A DNA stretch of 64,000 nt, taken from the NCBI RefSeq assembly GCF_037392515.1, contig NC_090288.1:57583673-57647672 (forward strand). Reading direction: 5' to 3'. Position 1 is the stretch's first letter, and the number at the start of each line of letters is the position of its first letter. Positions 11,040 to 22,502 of the stretch are shown piece after piece. This DNA comes from Haliotis asinina. Taxonomy: Eukaryota > Mollusca > Gastropoda > Lepetellida > Haliotidae. Made by a program: the position numbers and the translations under genes. Under the pieces are notes generated by a model. The model saw only the letters and a list, made by a program, of their open reading frames with translations, was not told where the DNA came from and searched no databases.

Positions 11040-11400
11040 AACTCTAAATGTAACAGGAGATCTATCTAATTATTAGAGGAGATTAGTCCAAATGTTACAG
11101 GAGATCTATCCAGTTGCTAAAGGGGATCTATCTACTTGTTACTGGAGATCTACCTAATTGTTATGGCAGATTTATCTACTTGTTACTGAGATCAGTCTAA
11201 ATGTTACAGGAGATTTATCTACTTGTTACTGAGATCTACCTAATTGTTATAGCAGATTTATTTAAGGACCGAGATCAATATAAGTATTACAGGAGATTTA
11301 CCTAGTTACTGCAGTCAATCTTAATGTTACAGGAGATTTATCTACTTGTTCCTGGAGATTGATCTAGATGTTACAGAGATTTATCTATTTGTTTCTGGCT
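11040..11400. repeat. Degenerate minisatellite, ~25-30 bp unit
   Basis: Variants of 'ggagatctatctacttgtta' and 'aatgttacaggagat' alternate about a dozen times with indels. The array is in the first (UTR) intron of the - strand SOUL gene, 200-560 bp downstream of its 5' UTR exon. Confidence 0.8.
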
Positions 11401-11604
11401 TGTCACATAGCTAAATTTGTCCTGAATATCACAATTTATTAACAAGTAGATTGTATTGTCAATAACAAGAATTTAATCTGAAACCAAAACAGATCCTAAC
11501 TCAGTCCTTAACAGAACTAATGATATCAAAACAAAGCAATAAAATCCATACATAAACATATATAATGTGCATCACTTTAGTGTTTTTATGTCAGCAGCTC
11601 TTAC

Positions 11605-11697
11605 CTGAAATTAGTCAGATCTGGCACAATGTTATATTGCAATTAGTTGTCAATAAGCTGTCAGTGTTCCTTGCTCTCTGATCGGAGGGTAGCTCGA
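11605..11697 (-). other. Putative 5' UTR exon of the - strand SOUL gene
   Basis: On the - strand a donor 'AATTTCAG|GTAAGAGC' ends at 11,605, and the matching acceptor lies at 10,443 just before the ATG exon. The start is placed about 30 bp downstream of the TATA box; this is inference. Confidence 0.45.
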
Positions 11698-11724
11698 TCT
11701 GTTGCCCCAAAGCACCAGCCTGGC

Positions 11725-11735
11725 GCATATATAGC
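11725..11735 (-). promoter_or_regulatory. TATA box candidate for the - strand SOUL gene
   Basis: The - strand reads 'cccagctatatatgcgcc'. The spacing to the putative UTR exon fits a core promoter. Confidence 0.45.
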
Positions 11736-14700
11736 TGGGATTATACAACCGACCTAACTGGGTCACCTGATATTTTCAAAGTGATGAAATGAGAGTTATA
11801 CAACTGTACTGTTGATGGGGGTCCATTACAAAGGACAAGTTTCCCGCAGTAACTTACACAACAGTTAGTAAATGCTTTCTCGGGATATACACATATACAG
11901 ATATCTACACACATGGCATGATGAATATTGTTGTATTAATATTCCGACACACTCCAGTAGACATACATATATTTATATATTTGTCACACTGTGCGAATTA
12001 CCACAGAGGCATACGCCGGTGTTCACGTTTCACCGATTTATCATATTTCAACAATGTTAAATGGTATGTCATGAATTAGCCGAGAGCCGCGATGCTAGTC
12101 ATCTATGTATTAATGTATACACTTAATTGACAACAGCTGACCGACAGACTATATGATAACTTGAACAAATGCTGAATATTACTGACGGCTGAAGCTTTCT
12201 GTCTAAAACGGTACATAACAAGTCAGTCATGGGCCAATGCATGCACACTCAGCTCAGTCGAACGCTGGCTGTTGGCAGTGTTGTGGTAAGAGGACCAAAG
12301 TGAAGTCTTTAAATAATTGTTATGACCTCGATCCGGTCAGCACATTGATGAAAACAAACTCAACAGACATGCAAACGACAATGCATGGGATGCATACAAA
12401 ATATGAATCTCACCAACCTAAATTTGATGAAAGAAGCAAAGAGCGTTAGGAAGTCTTCTTGTGCAGCGAGGCATAGGCGCTTGGGACACGTGAGGCAAAA
12501 CGTGCCACAAAGAGGCCCTTTATGGGTTGTGTGCATAGGTAACAATGTATTTTTGTGGCAGTCAAGTGCAAAGTTCAACTGTTTAAATCATCAGAGACAT
12601 TACACGATTTGCTTGTTTTAGTGAGCTAATGTTTTGATAAAGAAAAAAAGAAAAGTCTTAATCAAAAGACTGGTCAGTAATAAGTATTTGAACGATTTAG
12701 AAGTTTTTGTTCCCTTTACAGAACATCTCTATAATTACACGATGCCATTTAGAAAGTGGTCAGATGCAACATATGTCATACATATATGGTTCTTTTGGTT
12801 GAGTCCCATCCGGGATTCGAACCCGCACCCTCAGATGTCCGTGACAAAACAAAACACACACCCCCCCCACACACACACACCCAACCCCCACCCCCACCCC
12901 CACAGATTCTGTTATTTTCTCAATGCAGTGTGTTTTTACTTTTGTGCGTGTATTCGAATCAGTCTTTCACTTTTTCTTTAGTTGACTGTGTGCATGCTGA
13001 TATTTTCAGAGAGGAATCCCGAGTGCTACTTAGTTAAGTCAAATATCTAACGTTAATTTACTGAAATAAAAAGTGAATTTTTCAATGTATAATTACTTCG
13101 CCATTAGTTTGTTGAAAGTGATTTGAAGAATTCTATACATATATAGGAGCCATACAAGGCTCATACCCCTATTGTACAGTGATTATTAAATCATGACAAT
13201 TTCTATACTATTCCATAATTCAGTTTCGAGTGTAAACTTATTTCTCTTTCAATTTCGTTCGATATGGTATCGTTATGTTTTCATGTAAATCGATACTTAT
13301 TTCGTAACATGTGAAAACATCACATGACCTAACGTTTCATACGTTTCATAACAGTGTTTATTTGTTCACGTGGTCATACTGGAAGAGTCTATTGCAGTAA
13401 GGGGGATGGCAGAGGTGATCAGTGCTTCATTAATTACAATAACGATTTACGTGAATAGTGCATGTTATTTTTAGCTATGTATTTGGTCCTTCTTGTGTGA
13501 TAAATTACCTTGAATGTGGGTGTAATTAAATACTTATCAAAATACTGAAATTCCTCGATGTCTTATGCCCCTCATGAAAAACCTGGACTCGTCCTATATG
13601 CCCGTAAACGTTCACCCGTAAGCATTGTGGATGACAGACTCAAGAAGACGGCACGGTGAGAGAAAAAGCAGAAACAAGTGTTTTGAGTAAGTTTGTAGTG
13701 TTGTGGAAAGTTTGCTGCTGTTTATGTTCGTACATGTTGACATTCATACGTGAACAGAATGTCAAATGAGTCGAAAAACCGATTTTGCACTGTTTTAGGG
13801 AAATGCATGGGAAAATGACGGTGGGGCCCATTTAGGGATGCTTCACTTGATCAAGTATTTTACGACTAGGAAGAGATGATCGAGATGTGCTAAATGACTG
13901 GAAATATATTACTGCGTGGCATTGGTAATTGATATATATTAACTGTGCATTTATTCACATGGCTTGTTATCAAAGATCATGTGTCAGTTAACGTGTTAAA
14001 GCGTAGAAAGATCCAAATGGAGAGGGGTGGGGGCTGCTAGAGAAATTGTGGTGCTGAATTCTAAAGGTGCTCCCCGGATTTTGTACATAAAGGATAGATC
14101 TTTCGATACGGGTACAAAGATACAGCTAGCTGAACAAGGGGGCTTGCCCAAACTATTTGTGAAATGACCATTGAAACCCTTGCGTTAATAGCTGAAAAGA
14201 ACTGTGTGCACCCCCGAACCCTTTCTGAATTGTGCACCCCACCATTCTCGAGCTGCATCAGTGTCCTCTCATAAGAACTACGTACTGGCTAGCAACCAGT
14301 TACCGCCACCTACCAGTTATCCCCACTACCTGTCTGTAGCGCTTGCGCAGACAGCTTTACTTGTACTTCTGTAGTATTTGACTCATTCACACATCCAAAA
14401 AGGCGATTGGTTAGAAGAGGTAAAATTATTGTGAGTATATTACGTTGTGTACGTTACAAATGTAAATCCCTCTGAAGACCAGACCCAAACACATCGGGTG
14501 CTTGTCACGTGACCATTAATGTGTTGATTTGAAATTTCATAAACGATGAGAAGTGAATGAAAATCATCCAGGCTGTGTTGTGAATCTATGACTTGACAGT
14601 TCTGTCCATAAAAAGTTCAGATTTTAATTTGTCTGAACATGCCCATAATGCCAACATTCAATCACTAAACTTTGAATTGACCCAAATTTCCATCTGGATT

Positions 14701-15979
14701 TTATGGACTCCACATATACCATGTAGACGATACTGACAAAATATAACTGTCATTTTTAACCTTTATCTTTTCTCTTTTCCCGAAACATTGCGAAAATTGC
14801 AAACTTCTCCAGGAAATGTCAACTTTCGTAAGTTCAACCCGGCAGTGACATCTCCATATTCCCATCAGCTTATATCGGCATCTGTCAACATTTAATATGA
14901 CAGCGAGTTTTGTTCAATATGCCAGTGTTTGAAACAATAGTTTTATTACCAAGTTTACGTCAAATTAGGTGAATAACATAAAAATTCAGAAATGGTCTTG
15001 TTAGTTGTTGGGAAAGCACAATATACACTACAGCACTCCCTGCTGACTGCGTTTCAGAGAAACACAATTTACAAGTGTAAACAAGCAGAAAACATTGGTG
15101 AAAAGCTGATCTATCATCAAGACAAATTTTATTTCATTCTGATCAGAAATAATGGAGCAAATCATTCTGGTCGCTAGCCAGTACAGATCTAAAGGTAAAA
15201 TGTAGACGTGTGTGTGAATTTATGTTATGGACTGGTGTCAGTACAGAAGAATTGATAAGTATAGTCTTTGTTTGAATTTCCACTCCAGCTTAGCATCATG
15301 TATAAGAAAAGTGCAGAGAGCAAGTTAGTGACAGTACATACCTTGGTAGACTGAGTAATTCTTTGAAATGGTTATCTAAATGCAAGTTTTCGCTTTCAGT
15401 CATTTTACATGTTAATGTCTCTAACATGTCATTTTCCTTGGTTAGATATTGTTTAGACATAAGCTAAAATTTGAGTGCACATGGTAAAGGTAGGAATCTG
15501 TCAAGGATTGTTAAGTAAGTGAAAGAAAACTGGTGAAAATGTTTTGTTCATAACTGGGATATTTCTTAAGTCCATATTTGTTTTAACTTTACTTTATTGT
15601 AATGATTTAGCATTCTGGTTTTTTAAACTAAGCATTTCAGCTTCGTTCACTGTTTTAGTCATGTTTTAAGTGATGACTTAGTTTGGCCTTTAACACCACA
15701 CTCTGCATTATTACAGCTTAGTGTCAGCGCAGTGGTCTGTTCATAATCTAGTCAGTACAGAACAATCCAATGATCAGCGTGTCATTGGTTATGCATAGCA
15801 CAGAACAGGGCACATGCAGTTAATTACTGGATTGTCAGTCAAGACTCAATTATTTACTCGCTGCTACCATATAGCTGGACTATTTAGTAAAGTGTATAGT
15901 GTAAATCTAAACTCACTCGTTCACTCATTCAATGGTGTGTTTAGAATCTTTGTATCAGCAACTTTTACAAAATATTTCA
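11736..15979. other. Intergenic region between divergently placed SOUL genes; no gene seen
   Basis: It contains a C/A-rich microsatellite (about 12,855-12,905), a reversed B-box-like 'gggattcgaacccgc' near 12,820, an exact GTCACGTGAC E-box palindrome at 14,504-14,513 and an NRF-1-like 'gcgcttgcgcag' near 14,340. The last two could belong to the promoter of the + strand SOUL gene, whose non-coding first exon was not located. Confidence 0.4.
15684..15800 (+). repeat. Gastropod dispersed repeat, decayed fragment
   Basis: Includes 'aacaccacactctgcattattacag' in part and 'agaacaatccaatgatcagc', both recognisable against the copy at 23,237. Confidence 0.5.
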
Positions 15980-15992
15980 GATTTCCAAGGCA

Positions 15993-18900
15993 ATGGAAGT
16001 ACTCGCTATTCTGAGTGTGTGTCTGTTTGTCTCCTTGTGCAACAGTGCATCGCCATATCTCAGATTCGTCCCAAAGTTTAGCAAGGACAGGTAGGTCAAA
16101 ATATTCGGTTTGACGTTAATAGTATACATGGAATTGCCCTTTGTGTAAAATATGTTATGGCTGGGAATGGTGACTGTCTTGGAGCTGGGTGCTTGCTCGG
16201 GGTTGGGGTCGGGGAGGTGGGGATGCTGAACTCGTGTCTTTGAATGGTTCTCTTGAGGTTGTTAAGACTACCAAGTTCAGCAGCAATGTCAGGAATATCT
16301 TGTACAGCACGAGTGAGGACCTGGGATGGTTTGCCGAGGGATGCAGGTGCTTAATCTTACAACTGTTCTCTGATCTTGGTGGTCTCATAATGAGACGCAT
16401 TACATGAACAGAAGTTATGCAATCAGTATGTCTGATAGTCCAGACAAGCACCAACCACACAACACACATTCTTTGTCTTTAGAAACCGTTTGATAGGTGG
16501 ACACCATTCAATGGGTGTGGATCAGTTAAACAAAACTTATCCGGAGATAAACACAGGGGTTAAGAAATGTTGAAAAGCCCTTGCCCTGTGGCAAGTGATA
16601 TGAAATGAAATCCCAAGGTTATTTGCAGTGTGAAACCATAAGTGGAAATTATCTGGTAGTCCACGGACAAGTAAGATACCATTATTTAGTTGCCCGAAAT
16701 GAAAACTGATGTGTCCTGAGCATCTGGCAATGGGATTTTTGTAATCCCTTTGAAATGTTTTAAGCATATCTGGCCTGTGCAACTTGTGTTGTCTTGAGGA
16801 AAACATCACTGATTGCATACACACAGAAGTTCTTTACTGAACTGAGCTCAAGGTTAGTGGCAACCTTTGATATGTGATAAGAGTTACTTCATGTAGGACT
16901 TTACTATAGTGTCAGTTACAATTAAGTTTTGAATTATCTTTGAGAATTAGGCAAGTCACAAAAACATCACGATGCAACTTCTGTTGGTTGCCACTCACAA
17001 AAATATCCGTTTGGTCAGCACTGGCAAAAATATCATGATGCAAAAATTTCATGCGTTACAGTATGTCTACAGACTGTATCAAAATATGGAAGTACAAATT
17101 GTAATCCTTCTCATGAAAGTCTTTCACAGGCTTTTTAAAGTTGGAAAAACAGGAACATATACCATACAGATGATTCCAGTTTTGTTTGCATTGATGTGAA
17201 GGCAAGTTCTTTTTATGTATTGGCAAAAGGCCTCCATCAGACTATTTTCTTTTTTGCACCATATACATGTTTCAATATTTGTGTCTTTTTCAGAGATCAG
17301 TTAGAACGACCACCTAAGTTTTGTCGTGGCCTTGACTGCCCTAGATTTACAGTTCTTAAGAGCGTTAAAGGGGTGAGTACCCCCTAATCTTCCTGATTCT
17401 TCATACTGATTAAAGAGGTCGGGAAGCCCAGTCTATAAAGCTTTCACTCATCGTCCCAATGACTAGGTTCAATTCCCGGAGTGGGTACATATGTGAATTT
17501 GCTGAAACCAATGTCAAGTTTCCCCTGCTAAAGATTGCCACATGACCTTGTTCACTAAGCTGATGTCTACTTATTGTTTTGAAAAAAAAAACAAAAAAAA
17601 AACCCCAGATATTTTAAAGAAATGTTGTTCAGCTTAATCATACCTATTTCAGTTTTGAAGTATTTTCATCTTACACAGGAGTATGAAGTTCGAGAATATT
17701 CTCCATCTCAGTGGGTGAGCACCAACTCAGCTGGCATGGACTATGCCGAAGCATCTCGAACCAACTTCATGAGACTGTACGACTACATCTCCGGCGAGAA
17801 TAGTGCAGGTAGTCTCTACTGAGAAATTACAGAATCAGGGTTCATCACTGATATCGTATCTTGTTTAGCGGTTTGAAGTTCATCTTTAGATAAGTGCAAA
17901 AAAATATCCTCATATGCATGAAGTATGATGCACACTTATCTGATGTGATTCACATTTTAATCACGATGCAGGGGTTGGTCAGTTGTCAAGATGCAACAGT
18001 TGCCATGCAGAGTTGTGGCCCTTGGGTGCTTGGGGTCATTCTCATATGACTTTGAATCCCTATTTACTCTGATCTCCATGACTTGAATTGTGTTCTCACT
18101 AGTTTTGACACACCAGTTTAATCTCAAATCAAGTTTCATTTTAGATATTACTTCAGATACGTAAAAAATTTAAAGCCCTTGGCTTTCCATGCAAAAATAT
18201 ATGTACTAAGTATTACAACATATGCCGCATGCTAGGTTTGTGCAATTCATTATCAATATCACATATGTATACTTGAGTACATGTATTGAGATATGTTCCC
18301 TGAATTATATATTGCAATAAAGCGTAAAATACCGTTCATGACATAGTCATATTGTGACATAAGGAATATTGTTTTGCTCTGAATGGACATATTGGAACAA
18401 AAAAAACAACCACAATTATGTCTGTGTTCAATATAATTCTTTTTGACTGATATTCTCCAGGTAAGAAGATCAAAATGACCGCACCTGTCATCATAAAGAT
18501 CATCCCCGGACCAGGACCAGCTTGCGAGTCCAACTTCACCATGTCCTTCTACGTAGCCAAAGACAACCCACCCACACCCACCAATTCTAAAGTCTTTCTG
18601 CAGCGGTTTCCATCCTTCAGAGCTTATGTCAGGTAAGCTGGAAATATGTCCACCTAAACCAGGATTGGCAACAGGTGAAAGTGATTTCAGGTGAAAATCA
18701 GCTGGTGGTCAAGGGGCTGCAAGAATGTATCTTAGAAGGTACAGTGAAATTCTAAAAGTAGATAGCCCAAGAGACACAGATGTGGGTACTTGACATTCAT
18801 AAGTGGGACCTCAACCCCCTAAGTGTTTTCTCCCTGGATTTAGACAAATCCCAAGATCAACTGATTTGCATTTAAGTCTGCTGATTCGTGGAAAATTGCC

Positions 18901-19439
18901 ATCCCTGTTAAACAGTCCTTTCAAAACACAAACATGTCACTACCACTATTTATTGTCTGAGTGTGAACATTGGGGTTGGACTTCAGATCTCAGCAACCCA
19001 TGCTTATCGTACGAGGCGACTAGTAAGATGAAGCCGTCAAATGTGTTGTCACGGTTTGTTGCAACCTAGTTAGGTATGTCGCCACGACTATTGACAGTCC
19101 GCCATCATACAGCTAGAATTTTACTAAGAGCAGTTTTTAACACTAACTCATCAAGAACATTTTATAGCATTTGTACTAGGATGACGTTTGGAACATGGTC
19201 AACATTGTTCAGAGCATGTGTAAAAGTCGTGGCTTGATACTTGGAACATCATTTTCTTCAGATCTTTTGGGGGCTACGATATGGAGAGCATCAAACCATG
19301 GTTGAAGGAGGCAGACAAACTGAGGAATTTCCTCAACGGCACCTACTCCTACAACACTGACTACTACTATACCGCTGGGTATGACAGTCCCTTCACCATC
19401 TTTGATAGACACAATGAAGTCTGGTTCATTGCTGAATAA
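15993..19439 (+). CDS. HEBP2: Secreted-type SOUL heme-binding protein (heme-binding protein 2-like)
   Basis: Five coding exons: 15,993-16,090; 17,294-17,372; 17,679-17,808; 18,461-18,632; 19,262-19,439. Phases 2, 0, 1 and 2 close to 218 residues plus TAA. Residues 1-19 (MEVLAILSVCLFVSLCNSA) look like a cleavable signal peptide. Exon 2 adds RFVPKF-KDRDQLERPPKFC and a Cys43/Cys48 pair before PRFTVLKSVKG. The SOUL domain follows: YEVREYSPSQWVST, LYDYISGEN, KMTAPVIIKIIPGPGPACES, NPPTPTNSKVFLQRF, VRSFGGYD, YYTAGYDSPFTIFDRHNEVWF. HEBP2-like proteins bind tetrapyrroles; the signal peptide predicts secretion or a luminal location. It is a paralogue of the - strand gene at 6,948-10,438 and the likely parent of the pseudogene at 3,560-4,525. 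A splice acceptor at 15,980 implies an upstream UTR exon, not located. Confidence 0.9.
17405..17545 (+). repeat. tRNA-derived SINE in intron 2 of the + strand SOUL gene
   Basis: A-box-like 'gcccagtctataaagctttc' and B-box-like 'ggttcaattcccggagtggg' are followed by 'aatgtcaagtttcccctgct'. The same insertion is present in the pseudogene near 3,610-3,740. Confidence 0.55.
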
Positions 19440-20033
19440 CCTAAAGCAAGCCAGGGTATTGACAACAACATTGAGAGCTGTTGTTTCACAGATTTAAATA
19501 TATCTTTTTTTAGGAAAAAACTCCTCTTTGCTGAATCTCTTAAATATTCCATGTTTATTGATGAGATCTCCTCAGATTTGTGTGAAGATGAGAAAAAGGT
19601 ATAAATATTTATAAATTTAATTATGTCAGAGGTTTTAATGGATATCAGTTTTATCAGCTACAGCTGTGAATACATGTACTGGTTGTAGAATAATTCAGGA
19701 AAGATCAATGCAAAAGGCTTTGTCCAACAGCAGAGACAAATATTCATAACACTTTATCTTAAGAATATTCCAGTGTAAGATTATACCCCTGAAAATGTTG
19801 AGGACCTTCGAATTTGCCATTCCATTTGGATGCATAGTAAATAGGATCATCAGTTTTTTCAGTTAGTATACTTGTATAGTTTGTATGAAGGAAGAGCAAT
19901 ATTTCTCATCTGTGATGTTTTGTCATCTATGTTTTGCTGTTTTAGCTATTTATCCTTCTTGAGAAGGCAATATTCCCACAATTTCTCCACTTTTTGTTTA
20001 CATTTTGTCAAATGAAAAGCATATTTTTGTACA

Positions 20034-20039
20034 AATAAA
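20034..20039 (+). promoter_or_regulatory. Polyadenylation signal of the + strand SOUL gene
   Basis: AATAAA about 600 bp after the stop codon, followed by a T-rich tract; the best 3' end candidate for this gene. Confidence 0.5.
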
Positions 20040-20195
20040 TTTTTGTAACATTTTCTGTTCAGTATTTATTCATGGCAGTACCACACCTACAAAACCACAC
20101 CACACAAGGGGATGGTGATGTAGGCTTACAGTGTGAGAGACTGGGGATGGCTTCTCAAGCCCCTTGCACTGTCACACCTATGAGCCTTCACCACA

Positions 20196-20338
20196 GAGCG
20201 AGTGCGTTTTTATGCTGCTTTTTGCAATATTCCAGCAACATCATTGGTTTTCACACATTGTACCCATGTGGGGAATCGAAGCTGGGTCTTCAACGTGGTC
20301 AGCAAATTCTTTAACCACTAGTCTACCTCACAACCTCT
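20196..20338 (-). repeat. tRNA-derived SINE, - orientation
   Basis: 'tgctgctttttgcaatattc', 'ttttcacacattgtacccat', 'gtggggaatcgaagctggg' and 'ctttaaccactagtctacc' mark a near-complete reversed copy. Confidence 0.75.
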
Positions 20339-20389
20339 TTCAGCACAGAGGGATGATGATCTGTCATTCTCTCAGAGTTAATATACCAG

Positions 20390-20522
20390 TAGGGCTGTGG
20401 GGTAGCCTTGTGGTTAGATTGTTCGCTCATCACCAAGAAAGTACCCTCACTGTGTGAAGCCTTTTTCTGGTGTCTCCATACTGTGATATTCCTGAAATAC
20501 TGCTTAAAGCAGCATAAATTTC
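20390..20522 (+). repeat. tRNA-derived SINE, + orientation
   Basis: 'ggggtagccttgtggttag', a shortened B-box part, 'gaagcctttttctggtgtc' and 'aaagcagcataaatttc'. It lies about 50 bp from an oppositely oriented copy. Confidence 0.7.
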
Positions 20523-21199
20523 ATCCATAATCTCAAGAGTATATGTTGCAATAAATTGCCACTAGACTCTGGAAGTATCTAAGGCTTGGCCCAATAATTT
20601 ATTACCTCCCGTTGCTGGCACTGTAGCCAATTAGCAAAGCAGCCGTTACAACAAATCTTGAAAAAGTAAACAAAGATTGTGTTTGCAGCCATAAAAGTTT
20701 CTTTGCAGTGCGTCTCAGATTTGGGGGGAAATCATACAAATTGACATGTCCAAAACTTTAAAAAATATATGTGCAAGAAGTCCCATCTCTTCCAGGTTAC
20801 TTCAGCTTTGATTTGTGTTGCCAAGTTTAATCGTTCAGATAATAGAAGAAGCGAATGTTAGTTGTGATTCACTTCCCAGTGTAGACACTGGAATGGAGAA
20901 ATAGCTAGCCAAGTTAGGTAATACGATCATCAGGCAGGGACGCAGATGCATCCAGGGTGTAGTGAAGATTTGTTTGAACATATATCCTGGAGATTATTGA
21001 GAATGCATATATCTGAACTCAATCACTCATTAATAGACAAGTACTGGACTTTGACTTGTTGCTAGTCTTAAAAGATGACCCACGAAGTTGTTGCAAAGAA
21101 GGAATCTGACCAATTCCCAAAGAAGCCATACTATGAGGGGTGCACAATGTATCTGATCTTGACTACTGGTTGTCAGACCAATTGTTCCATTTTCCTTGA

Positions 21200-21300
21200 A
21201 GCCATGGTGGCTGAGTGGGTTAGATCACTGACTTAATGTGCTGGTGATTAGGTACCAAATTCAGAGCTGAATCCTTAGGAATATTCACCTAAAAAGTGCA
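21200..21300 (+). repeat. Second type of tRNA-derived SINE fragment
   Basis: 'gccatggtggctgagtggg' with 'ttagatcactgacttaatg' resembles a leucine-type tRNA head and differs from the common SINE. No folded intact tRNA is supported. Confidence 0.4.
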
Positions 21301-22502
21301 AAAACCTGAACCATGATCTGAAACCCTAAATATAACAATTTACATCTGACCCACTTATTAAATGGAACCGTGTACTTTTATCATGCTTTTATATTGTCAG
21401 ATTGCACATGACACAGCAACATCTCAATAACACTTTCACTGCCTTCAATCCGTGATATTTAACATAACACTACAAAAAAAAGAAACCCTCTGAACATGTT
21501 GGATACTTTCTGCTTATTCAGATGAGTTTCTATGCTGTGGCATTTATTTCCACATAATTGTAAGGCATTTTCATGGTGACAATACATAGAGCATCATGTA
21601 TGGTCAGAAAAGTTATCTCCCCCTTGAGGTGTGTTGGATATGGTAGTGCATTTATGGTGCGAGGTTTGAATTGTCACATGGATACCCACTCCAACCTAAG
21701 CAGGCCGTACATTTGTCTTTGAATTGCGTACATTCATGTCTTTGGTGTTGCGAGTTCTTCATTTATAACTCTCCAATTTTTCAACTATTTGACAGTGGTC
21801 TGTAAGTAAGCATGCTTGGACCAGACAAACTGGTGATTGGCATAATGAACATTGATCTACAGAAATTGGATACGATGAAGTGCTACGTTTAGGTCTGATC
21901 AGCCAATGACACCAGTTGACATGCATGATATCTGCATGACTATTGGATTTAATGTGTATTCGTTCTTTTGACAAGACCAGGAATAGTATAGCCACCCCTC
22001 TGCTTTCTAGGCTGTGGCATTATCCACTAGACCAACACAAAGACTTTGGGACATCTCTGAGCATGGAGAATTTGACTTAACCATTACAGATAGAGTAAAG
22101 ACTGGTAATTGAGAAAATTATGATTTCATCGAAACTACATGTTAATAAGGTAATCTTATTCCTATTATTGATTTGGCTTAGTTGTAAATAAAATTACATT
22201 ATCACCAGCTTCCTATAATATGACATGCTACCAAGTATTCTGATGTCACATGTTTCTTATTGACAAGAACTTATGTAAACATCCAAAGGAACTCTGAACT
22301 CTAACTAAAGACTTTAATAAATGCTTTATTTAGGAGTTCAAAAATTTATTACATGATAAGATACATAACGAACAATTGACCAACATTGCATGGTGACAAG
22401 TCACTCAAAGTCATGAATATAATGGACCAGGAGTAATGACAAAGTCTTCTCTGCAGGTAAACATGATCAACGCCTCCAAAAATACGGCAGCCAAAGCAAG
22501 GG

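Larger units (their letters stand above)
20060..22300. other. Intergenic region between convergent SOUL and TMA7 genes; SINEs only
   Basis: Besides the SINE copies listed separately, I see nothing coding. A 'gttatctccc' motif near 21,613 resembles molluscan repeat ends. Confidence 0.45.

Noticed and set aside
12634-13037. Overlapping proline/histidine-rich frames
   Set aside because: They read through an (AC)n/(CCCCCA)n microsatellite.
21200-21300. tRNA gene
   Set aside because: Only the head resembles a tRNA; no complete cloverleaf with acceptor stem can be formed, so it is treated as a SINE fragment.
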